Shown here piece after piece: positions 8,059 through 15,868 of a DNA stretch of 15,868 nucleotides. The position numbers and the translations under genes are program-made. This stretch comes from Parachlorella kessleri (lineage: Eukaryota; Chlorophyta; Trebouxiophyceae; Chlorellales; Chlorellaceae). The notes under the pieces are model-generated. The model had not been told where the DNA came from. It did no database searches and saw only the letters and a program-made list of their open reading frames with translations. The stretch is taken from NCBI GenBank assembly GCA_001598975.1, contig BBXU01000869.1, positions 1 to 15,868 of the forward strand, given 5' to 3'. The stretch's first letter is position 1, and the number at the start of each line of letters is the position of its first letter.

Positions 8059-11000
8059 CTACCGCCGCCTTGCCTTCACGCCAGCAAAGCGAGCCGGGTC
8101 AAAGGCGCTGATGTCCAGGCTGCTGCACTCGCCATCCAGGATGAGCTCAGCCATGGCCAGCCCAGTGGCTGGCGCATTCAGTATACCCCAGCAGCTGTGC
8201 CCTGTCGCAATGAAGGCACCTTCCACGCCAGGGACCCTGCCCAGTATAGGTAGCCCATCGTCCGTGCAAGGTAGGAAACAGGCCTGCTGCTGCAGTAGCT
8301 CTGCCTTGCCCAGCTCCTGCACCCCATGGAGCGTGATCATGGGTAAAGGGCGCTCTGGCAGGCACTGGCTTGAAGACTGGCCGAACGGGCCCAGTAGTGA
8401 TTGGAACACACTGCCTTGCAACTCCCTGATCAGTACAACAAGCCTCTGTGCTATAGGTGCAAGATAACACAGCGACAGTCACTGCCACCATGCCAATGCC
8501 TGCCCATCACGGCTTGTCAGCGTCTCAGCAGGCAGGCGCTCAGGCACCCTTTGATGGCAGCGACTTTCGCCTACATCTACAGGTGTGATCCTGCCAACAC
8601 CAGCACGCCAACCGTCTTTGAACAGGCAGGCGCTGACACACCCTCCACTGGCAAGGCCTATGCCTCAGAACAGAAATATGAGCAAGGACATGACCACACA
8701 TAAGCTAAGCTGGGAGCTTAAACCTTGCCTGAGAGACGGAGGCAGCCACCCCCTGCAGCGCGTCGATGGCATCCTCCCTTGGTGTTACGTCAGCAGCTGA
8801 GCTGGGAACCACAGCATCTTCCTCAGCGACCCCACAGACATACACCTGGAACAGGGGTGCAAATACCTTCCTTTCTTGGGGAGCAGCCGAAAGCAAGAGT
8901 CCAGTAGCGAGCTGCACTGCGGAGGCCCTGGTAACACACAAGCATGCCTTGTACAGGTAACCCCCCACCTCCTCTCTCCGGCTCACGACAGCATTTGCAC
9001 AGGCCACACTGCTTGCCCCCACAATGTGCTTCTAAAACGGTGCCCGACAACGCAGCAGTGCACCCCAACCCAGACTGAGTCAAGCCAAGCATTGGCCTTG
9101 AGGGTTATAACCGGCAACTCTCCCCAAATTGACAACCAGCTTCACCCTACGCGCTCTGCATCCTTGGGTGCACCAGACAATCCTGCTCCAAGCCTGACCC
9201 TGCACCCTGCATCGAGGACAGGCAGGGTAAGACCGAGGGCCACATGAGGGTCATTGACCTGCCCATTCGGCCGCGGGTACACCTCGGGTTCCAAGGACTT
9301 CCCTCCTGGGCCCCGGTAAGCCAGGAACAGGGCGTCTGCTGTGGTGGCACCCTGGCTGTCAGCCAGCACGATGCTGTGCACCTTCATCCCGCTCACATCC
9401 GGGAGCTGAGGAAGGACCGCCCGTGCATGTCGAGACCAGGCGCCTGCAGGTCAGGGCACGACACGGCAGAGTACTGTACCCTTAAGGAACATGCACGTGC
9501 AGGTCAGTACCCCAGGGTACTGTACCCTCAAAGGCTGCAGAACATCGCAAACCACTGGAGGCTTTGGATGCCCATGCAAGTGCCTGGGCTCCATGCTGCA
9601 TTGTCGCGAAGCCATGTCATGGGTGGAGCCTTGGAGCCGGCAGTGTGACCAAGCATCGCCCTGCAGCCACTAGCCAGCCCAGCCCAGCCCAGCCCAGCCC
9701 AGCCCAGCCCAGCCCAAGCCTGCAGCCCTGATCCCCCAGCCCTGCTGCCTGGCTTGCCCAGGAGCGGAAGGGGTGGCTCAGCACTGCAACCTTTATCATA
9801 GCGGACGGGTGCTACCACAAGTTCTTTACCTCACTCACCCATAGCCAGCACCACCACATCCGCTGGCAGCAGGGTCTCCTCCAGCGTCCCCTGGTCGACT
9901 ATCCTCACGCCCGTGACCTTGCCACTCCCGGTCTCGAGCCCCACAAATCTGGCCAGCCGCAGCTCACCACCGGCCTCTTGGACCTTGTGTATCAATGCCT
10001 TAGTAAACAGCTCAGGGTGGACCTGCACCGAAGACAGTGATGCTACGTCAAGTGAGGCATTCTGCACCCAGGCAGCCTCTATGTTATCTCCCTGCCATAC
10101 CTGCACTGTCAGCAAGCCTAGTCTGGAACAGACGAGGATGGAAGAACGGTTGTGCCGTGCGGTCTTCGAGCAAGAGAATACGTACTAGGACTGTCAGTCA
10201 GTCGGGCTTAGTGAAGGCAGGTTGCGGGGCTTGCCTGGGCAGTGCTCTCTTCATTGCCAATAACTGTGGCCTGTGCAACATTTTCCTGGTCAACCCAGTC
10301 CGGGAGCGCGGTGGCTGTTCGGCTGGCCCGCTTGCCTGCAACCAGGGCTGGGCCTTGAGAATGTCGCAAACCGAGCACATAACATCACCTGTCACTATCA
10401 CTAACGCCAAGCGCCAACCCCACAGCTCAAAGTGTTCACAAACGGGAGGAAACTCTAGAGGGTGTGCAGAGGCAAACCAAGCAGTTGGTGCACCGCCAGC
10501 GCAGCGTCAGATGCTGCCAAACTATGCCATTTTTTTACGATTTTTGCCGGAAACCTCCGCCCTGCCGTACCTGCTCCAGGTCGCACGCTGAGGCTGTGAG
10601 TTTTAACCCGCCGGTAGCCGCAGTCGATGCCTAGGGTTTCAGCCAGCTCCGCGTGTAGCTGGAAGCTGTTACGAGCCAGGGGCCCAACAGGGGAGCTATC
10701 ACACCAGTCCAGCGCCAAAAAGCCGCCTGTATGACAAGGGCATATACATGAATATGTCGGCAACGTGGATGACACCCACGTATGAGAAGGGGCCAGTGAA
10801 GAGCACTTGTGGATAGCATAAGGCCGCGGCACCTTCCCGACTGCCAGTTATGAAGTGTCAAGTTCAACGCCCGCACAAGGCAGGGCCTTGAGAGAACTAG
10901 GGCCACGTAAAAAACGCACCACCAGGACCAGGATACCACAGCTTCTGCACTGGCGTCAAACTCTTAAGCGTGAAGTACCCACCAGCTTTCCCAGAGGCAG

Positions 11001-11112
11001 AGCATGCAGGGCTGGTAGCCTCCAGGATCACGGGCTTGACTCCTCGCTGGGCCAGGTAGTATGCCACTGACGCCCCTATCACACCACCCCCACAGACATA
11101 TACCCGAGTCAT
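8059..11112 (-). CDS. FAD-dependent oxidoreductase, DAO superfamily, Tda3-like
   Basis: Six exons, 11112-10983, 10726-10571, 10105-9839, 9443-9259, 8845-8729 and 8316-8059, join in phases 1,1,1,0,0 to give 370 residues, the usual length for single-domain DAO-fold enzymes. Motifs: dinucleotide-binding GGGVIG at 8-13 with acidic E31 (VILEA) at the end of strand 2; SASGKAGGFLALDW at 38-51; GAWS at 185-188, matching the family's GPWS; YPRPNGQVYVCG across the exon 4/5 join; and C-terminal ATGHSCWGILNAPATG around 322-337, the FAD-contacting block. GKAGGF, the YPRP...VYVCG block and GHSxWGI fit best with the yeast Tda3 / S. pombe C1F5.03c group rather than glycine oxidase or sarcosine oxidase. FAD binding is confident; the substrate is unknown. 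No targeting peptide is visible, so it is probably cytosolic. The start is the only Met directly before the FAD motif. Intron 5 appears to begin with GC (CAG|GCAAGG). The gene is divergent from the Aven-like gene. Confidence 0.93.
9445..9529. repeat. Imperfect tandem duplication spanning a splice acceptor
   Basis: TGCAGGTCAG at 9445-9454 recurs at 9498-9507, and GTACTGTACCCT at 9471-9482 recurs at 9518-9529, so a block of roughly 35-50 bp is duplicated imperfectly. On the minus strand the copy nearer the gene's 3' end provides the acceptor TGACCTGCAG of exon 4; the other copy reads TGACCTGCAC and lacks the AG. Confidence 0.7.
9676..9715. repeat. (AGCCC)8 tandem repeat in intron 3 of the oxidoreductase
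   Basis: Eight perfect 5-bp units. In the transcript this reads (GGGCU)8, giving at least eight G3 runs with 2-nt loops, a strong predicted G-quadruplex in the pre-mRNA. Confidence 0.95.
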
Positions 11113-11329
11113 GGTGTGATCCGGCGTTGCAGGCTTGAGAGACAGGTTGGGGCTGCGGGTTCGTGGGTAAGTTGGGCTCTGTTCCTGGCGCCTGCCTGTC
11201 ATCGGTGAGTCACCCCTGGGTAGCGCAAGTTGATCGTCGATCAAACCTTCACATGCAAAATTGGTTAGGCACCAAAAGTGCACCTAAGCGTCGCGTAGAG
11301 GTTGCTGAGGCAATGTGACCTGTGTTGTG
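11113..11329. promoter_or_regulatory. Divergent (bidirectional) promoter region between oxidoreductase and Aven-like genes
   Basis: Only 217 bp separate the two start codons, so this stretch must hold both 5' UTRs and much of both promoters. Two palindromes lie near its middle: GGTGAGTCACC at 11204-11214, which contains TGAGTCA (11206-11212), the classic bZIP/AP-1-like site, and TTGATCGTCGATCAA at 11230-11244 with perfect 7-bp arms. No clear TATA box is visible. Co-regulation of the two genes is inference. Confidence 0.65.
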
Positions 11330-13004
11330 ATGGACATCTCACAGAAGGATGCTGCCCGGTCCAAGTGGAAGTCCACCCAGCGCCACAAAGGAGGCAGGGG
11401 AGGGCGTGGCGGACCAGCAGGGCGAAGCTCCCGACCGCAGGCTAAGGACGAACTAGGCAGCAACCAAGACAGGTAGGCGCGCTTATGCTAGTTGGCCAGG
11501 GTGCCACTGCTCCCCCTAAGCAGTGAACTGGGAAGTGGCCGGCCAGATGGCTGCACACTCGTATGGTTCTGCGAAAAAATCTCATGCTTTGTCCGAGAGC
11601 TGAAATGTAACCCGTGCTGAGGCTGCAGCAGCGACTGCGAAATTCTTGCGGTGCACTCTTGGCTGGCAGTCCAGCAGAAGGGCAGCCTGCAGAAGCTGTG
11701 CAGCGCTCTCACCATATGCTGCATCTCTGCAGGTACCTGGAACCTGAGGTGGATGAGCATGCTGGCCCAGTGCGCAAGTCTCAGGGCGCTGACCTGGCGC
11801 AGCTGCTTGAAGGGGCAGAGGCGTACGACGCTGGGTACTACCACCGCTCACGAGTTAACCTGCTGCAGGAGTTCGGCCTTCCTCCCGCTGATGCCCTGTC
11901 ATACCAGGCACGTTTGGAAGGCGCCTCGACTTTCCTGCTTTTCTGTGTTGGTATCTTAGTGAGATATAGTCCGACAGCGGGAAATATGGGGCAAAATTTC
12001 AAACAGGCAATGTGGCACCTGGTGAGTAACCCAGGGGGCGGCAGTGGGCCACATGCTAGCAAGGCAAGTGCCTAGTGGGGCTTTTGGTGTCTCCCAACAC
12101 TCAGGCGAGGCTCGGAATCGAATTGATTGCAACCAATTTTAAGTGTGGTACGCAGGGCCTGTCCTTCGATCTCAAGGGTTTAGCAGCCTGCCTGTCGCTC
12201 TTGCCCCGCAATGAGGTTTTGATGACAGATGCATTTGACGAGGAGGGGCAGGCAGAGGCAGCTCACGAGCCAGCAGAGAGAGGTAGCCAAGGCGCTGCTC
12301 CTCCTGGGGAACCTTCCTACTTGACAGGAGTGGAGCATCACGCAGCTCAGCTGTTGCAGCCGGCAGCGCCCCTGGACAGTGTGCACATAAGGCCTGCGGA
12401 AGAAAGATGGACAGCAGACAGCGCGGTGCCGTCAGGGGAAGCACAGCGTGTGCCCCAGCATGCACAGCAGGCTCAGCGTCCACTGCCACCTGGCACCAAC
12501 GAGGTTGCATGCCAGCCGGGGGAAGCTTCCACCGAACCCCCAGCAGCTTTGCCAGCCTTGGCTGCGCCTACCCACCCAGCGGCACAACGGCCAACAGACT
12601 TAGCAAGCCGACCAAGTGCGGATGCGCTGCCTGCTGTGCCTGACTTGCAAGCGCAGCCACCGGGGCAGCGAGCAGGGCAGGAAGCGCAGCCGGTGCAGCA
12701 CGCAGGTGGGAGAGCCGATCATGATGACGAATTGGACTTCCTGCTGGGGTTGGAGGCAGCAGCAATGCAGCCACAACAACAACAACAGCAGCAGGAGCAG
12801 CCGCCAACTGAGCCGCAGCTGCAGGTACACATGCAGCAGCAGCTTCCCTCACGCATGCCGGCTCCAGCGATGCAGCTACAGGCGGGTTCATTGACAGCCC
12901 GTGGGTCCGCCCTGTCAGCAAGCAGCAGTTCTGCTGGCGTGATGCCTCAGATGCCACAGACGCAGAAGGAGCAGTCCCTGGATGACTGGCTGGATTCACT
13001 GTAA
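11330..13004 (+). CDS. Aven-like RGG-motif protein
   Basis: Exon 1 is 11330-11472 and exon 2 starts at 11733. The last exon starts at 12105 or 12156 and ends at the TAA at 13002-13004. The exon 2 end is uncertain: 12021 (strong GTGAGT), 11958 (GTGAGA) or 11907 (GC donor); all keep phase 0. The product is 388-443 residues. In order: an RGG-type stretch KGGRGGRGG at 20-28; DRYLEPEVDE; GADLAQLLEGAEAY; SFDLKGLAACLSLLPRNE; a long Pro/Ala/Gln-rich disordered part with seven Gln in a row; DDELDFLLGLE; and the extreme C-terminus SLDDWLDSL. The same blocks in the same order (RGG, DRY, GxDxxxLL, hydrophobic helix ending LP, EELDLLLxLD, DWLDS end) are those of animal Aven and its plant relatives. Aven is a cell-death and ATM regulator in animals, and its RGG part aids translation of G-quadruplex mRNAs. 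A role in algae is unknown. The family call rests on short blocks. Confidence 0.75.
12774..12794 (+). repeat. CAA/CAG (polyglutamine) tract in the Aven-like gene
   Basis: Four CAA then three CAG codons encode seven Gln, followed by a Glu and more Gln-rich sequence. It lies in the low-complexity part of the protein just after the DDELDFLLGLE block. Mixed codons suggest moderate stability. Confidence 0.9.
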
Positions 13005-13735
13005 TATCAACCATTGAGGGGTAGCAGAAGGTTGATGACAGCAAGTGCAGGAGCCTGTGAGCAGTGGTGCGTGAACTGGTTACAAGCCTCACTACAGGCC
13101 TACCTTGGCCCACAAAGCCGCCGCCATTCTGCAAACTCTGGGAGGCATTCTGCCCCGCTGTGCTTGTTTGTCCTGTGTCCCCTGTTGCTTAGCCCCGTCC
13201 ATGCTGAAGCTCACTCACACAGGGTGACACCCTCTGCTTGGCCTCTTGCCTCCTTTGTTCCTAGCTCCTAAAGTGCAGCCGGCGATATGCTCGAATTCCC
13301 TGCTGCCTCCCGCGCTTGACCTGGCATGGACGTTCCAATATATTCGTAAGCCCTGCATTACCCAGCTAATTAAACATTTTGTTCTTGTAGAGGCATTGAA
13401 TCTACACAGGGCTTTTGTCCATGACTGATCAGTGGCGCCTTACTCCCCAAGCTTCTGAAGCGAGGACTTGACTTACAGAGAGGCACGTTGTGCATGCTGC
13501 ACAGATAAAGCCTCTGAGCAGAGGGATCAGTATGCCAACAGAATGTATCGTCTAGGCACATGGGGGTTGGGTGCTTGACGCAGCCGCAGCCGGCATGCCC
13601 AGTTTCCCAACCTCCTCGACCCTTGGCTAAGCAGATCAGGGAGTGCGCAGCACGTTCACAGAGGCCTGATAGGCTGTTCTTCGCTTTGCTCGAACACAGG
13701 TGCCAGTGGAGGTCTGCTTAGAGCCTGCAAGAAAT
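13005..13735. other. Intergenic region between the Aven-like and ENT-like genes
   Basis: 731 bp with no supported gene. It should contain the Aven-like 3' UTR and the ENT-like promoter/5' UTR. The only TGTAA on the plus strand overlaps the Aven-like stop codon (13000-13004). A CCAAT box (13334-13338) adjoins an AT-rich patch (CCAATATATTC), which could be a core promoter for the downstream gene but would imply a 5' UTR of about 370 nt. AACACAG|GT at 13694-13701 resembles a splice acceptor, so a 5' UTR intron is possible. Confidence 0.45.
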
Positions 13736-15868
13736 ATGGGTGGGCCACTTCTAGCGGGTGACAACCCCCACAAGATCAAGGGCGGGCGCTGGACGGTGTT
13801 TCGCTTCTTCCTGGTCAGCACCGCCTACACCAGTGTCTGGCTGGCTGTGTCTTCCCAGCTCGGCAGCTACAGGGAGCTGTTTGGCCCGCAAGTGCTGCTG
13901 CAGCTGAACATTGCCTGTAAGTTGGCTGCTGGTTGGTGCACGTGTGCTGTTGGACGCTTGCAGTTCGAACTGTTACCAAGAACGGTGTCGGTGATTGCCA
14001 GGCAGTGGGTTAGCACCGCGGGGTGGGCAAGTTTTCCCTAAATGTGGTGCATGCCACCCTTTTCTGTCCCGGCAAGCTGACACTGCCCTGATTCCGTGCA
14101 GACTTCCTGCCATCTATACCCCTACTCGTCGTGTCAGGGCTTTTTGACAAGGCGTTGGAGGCCAGGCTGGGTAAGCTTCTGGATTTGGCCTCCCAGAGCG
14201 GATGACAGCCTAACGAGCCCCCAAGCGTCGTTGCACTATCATGGAGCTGTACCGTGCTGCGCAGTGCGACCATGTGGCAAAGTGACTGACCATAGGTGCT
14301 TTTATGCTGCTCAGCCATAGTACTTTGTCTTGCAACTCCAGCAACCCCCCAATGGGCTGGGACTGTGTTGCATGTGCTGCTTGCACCACCCTGGTGCGCA
14401 CTGGGGCCTCGGGGGGAGCCCTCCAGGGCAAGGGAAAGGCAGCAAGCATGTGCATGTTGTTAAGCCGCAGGCGTGGCAAGGACGGTGCTGATACGCCTGC
14501 TGGTTGGGCTGGTGGGGTATGGTGCTGTGTGCGCCTGGTTCCCCTTTCAGCCAGTGGATATCTGGTAAGCCTGACCTTCTTCACCTACCTCTTCTGGGGT
14601 CACCGTGTCCTTTCTTGGCGCCTTAGAGTTTTATTTCACACGGCAGTCCTCCAAGGGGGGGGGGGGGGGTTCTGGCTTATGCGATTATGAGAGCGCCAGC
14701 CTTGCAGCTTGGGCACCGGCCACCGTACACATAGTCAAGCGCCAGGGTATAAGTCTAGCCGGTGTTCTGATTGCTGCCATGTACATGGAGGTGATTTTCA
14801 CAATCAGGGTGTATAACGCCAATAGGATCACAACCTTCAGATTGCAGGTACCTTCTCTGGTCTGTGGTGGCACTGGGGCTCTTCAGTGGCATCGCGTTTA
14901 GCGCCTCGTACCAGCTGGTGGCGCGCTTTGCCAATAAAAATGTCATAGCGCTGGGGCTGGGCTGCTCAGCGTCCGGACCACTGGTGCTGCTGCTGCAGCT
15001 GGTGTACGGAGTGGGGGAGGTGAGTCATCCGGGGTTTTGAAGCTGCTGCAGCTGATGTATTATGTGTGGGGTGGAGGGAGTCATCGTAGTACTTGTGGCT
15101 GCCTCGGCCGCAGGGGTGAGCCAGGGAGACGGAGAGAACCTGAGATGGGTGCCAGGGCTAGGCACAGGAAGCAGCTGCATGCCGGCGTGGTGCCTAAGCT
15201 ACAGGGATTGGCAGCAGCCTTTTTCCGTGCCGCTGTCTTGCGCCATGTGTTGGGGAGGCACTGACAACCCCAGGCGCTGGCCTTGCTGCAACGGCTGCTG
15301 CAGGAGCCGGGAAGGCGGGAGCTGATCTGGATGTACGAAACGATCGCTGTGATCGTCGTGGCGGGGCTCTGGGCTACCACCTCCTTGCTCTTCAGGCACT
15401 GGGATGCCATTGAGAGCTATGAGTCGAAGCAGCAGCAGCAGCAATTGCAGGTGGGGCTACATGCGGGCGGCAGCACACCATGCCTGCCTGGCGTGAGGCC
15501 CTGTTCACTGGGTGGGACCCAAGGCCCCCTTGCTAGCCTGGCAACCCAACATGATATGAAAGGCCCCAAGCCAGCAGCAAGAGTGGCAGCGTTGCTACTC
15601 AGGCAAGAGCCTGGATGCAGCTGGAATGGAAGTCTACGACTGGCTGCTCAACTGACTGCCGTGGGTGTGGTGGTGGTGGTGGTGGTGGGTGGTGAGGGGG
15701 AGGGGGGGGGGGAAGGGGGGCGCCGCGCCTGCAGGAAGGGTACACGTGCTGGTGACTCGTTTGGGCACACCTACCATAAGGTTTCCCTCTCACCCGAACC
15801 CTGCACAGGCACCGCTGGAGGAGCCGCTCCTCCGGCAGGAGGAAGCCAGCGAGCAGCAGGCGCAGCAG
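13736..15868 (+). CDS. Equilibrative nucleoside transporter (ENT/SLC29)-like membrane protein (partial, 3' part off the right edge)
   Basis: Six exons, 13736-13916, 14102-14170, 14471-14564, 14848-15019, 15274-15450 and 15809-15868, join in phases 1,1,2,0,0 and give 251 residues. Hydrophobic segments suggest six helices: VFRFFLVSTAYTSVWLAV; NIAYFLPSIPLLVVSGLF; TVLIRLLVGLVGYGAVCAWF; YLLWSVVALGLFSGIAFSA; a segment in VIALGLGCSASGPLVLLLQL; and TIAVIVVAGLWATTSLLF. A Gln- and Glu-rich hydrophilic stretch follows (exons 5-6). Six helices then a large cytosolic loop is the ENT layout, and the SxSYQLVARF...GCSASGPL region resembles the helix 4-5 region of ENTs, which carry nucleosides or bases down their gradients. 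The usual PWN motif of ENT helix 1 is not evident, so this is a divergent member or another related carrier. The start is the first Met in frame, placed before a short cytosolic tail; an upstream exon joining at 13700 is possible. Five more helices should lie right of the window. Confidence 0.65.
14655..14669 (+). repeat. G15 homopolymer in intron 3 of the ENT-like gene
   Basis: Fifteen G in a row inside the intron 14565-14847. Being intronic, its length can vary without frameshift. It is also a place where sequencing or assembly length errors are likely. Confidence 0.9.
15666..15720 (+). repeat. TGG-repeat and G-run tract in intron 5 of the ENT-like gene
   Basis: A run of TGG triplets passes into long G runs (up to twelve G) within intron 15451-15808. 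Both strand-biased repeats would form G-quadruplex-prone RNA in the pre-mRNA. It has no coding role in the exon model. Confidence 0.85.

Noticed and set aside
9661..9720. AGCCC array as a possible CRISPR or telomere-like array
   Set aside because: The unit is 5 bp with no spacers and lies wholly inside an intron; it is a simple satellite.
11838..12062. 74-codon minus-strand frame opposite exon 2 of the Aven-like gene
   Set aside because: Shadow of the sense exon and intron; no motif and no splice partners.
12568..13134. 188-codon open frame antisense to the Aven-like last exon
   Set aside because: Its Ala/Leu-rich text is the mirror of the Gln/Pro/Ala-rich coding strand. The sense frame carries conserved Aven-type blocks.
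14605..14901. Open frame with SFLGALEFYFTRQ and a poly-Gly run as a possible extra ENT exon
   Set aside because: It contains the G15 run, lacks a usable acceptor in phase, and the direct join 14564/14848 gives VDIW-YLLWSVVALG, a continuous transporter-like sequence in the right phase.

Overview
This is nuclear DNA from an intron-rich eukaryote, most likely a green alga (Chlorophyta). The GC content is fairly high, genes have many short introns (about 80-470 nt) with mostly GT starts and TGCAG-type ends, and a TGTAA motif, the usual green-algal poly(A) signal, lies just after one stop codon. I see no bacterial, organellar, viral or transposon genes. A trebouxiophyte is possible, but I cannot place it from this sequence alone.

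I rebuilt five spliced genes by matching exon phases. Minus strand, 1-4880: the first 12 exons (648 residues) of an ABCG (white-brown type) transporter. It has a signal peptide, a Cys-rich outer domain, one membrane helix, a cytosolic linker and an ABC ATPase domain; the transmembrane domain lies past the left edge. Minus strand, 6451-7605: a complete four-exon gene for a 207-residue secreted protein. It is a stand-alone copy of the transporter's outer domain, with all 18 cysteines and all three intron positions and phases kept, and no membrane helix or ATPase. Minus strand, 8059-11112: a complete six-exon, 370-residue FAD-dependent oxidoreductase of the D-amino-acid-oxidase fold, closest in motifs to yeast Tda3; one intron appears to be GC-AG.

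Plus strand, 11330-13004: an Aven-like protein with an RGG-rich N-terminus, short conserved blocks, a Gln-rich tract and the Aven-type acidic 'DDWLDSL' tail. Its start codon is 217 bp from that of the oxidoreductase, so the two share a divergent promoter region that holds two near-perfect palindromes. Plus strand, 13736-15868: the first six exons (251 codons) of a multi-pass membrane protein resembling equilibrative nucleoside transporters (SLC29/ENT), cut by the right edge.

The most interesting part is the left half. The transporter and the secreted copy of its outer domain sit head to tail on one strand. The copy ends in a stop codon 3 nt before what looks like the old splice donor that once led towards the membrane-helix exon. 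This looks like a tandem duplication that freed an extracellular Cys-rich domain as a secreted protein. It may bind the same ligand or partner as the transporter, but that function is inference.
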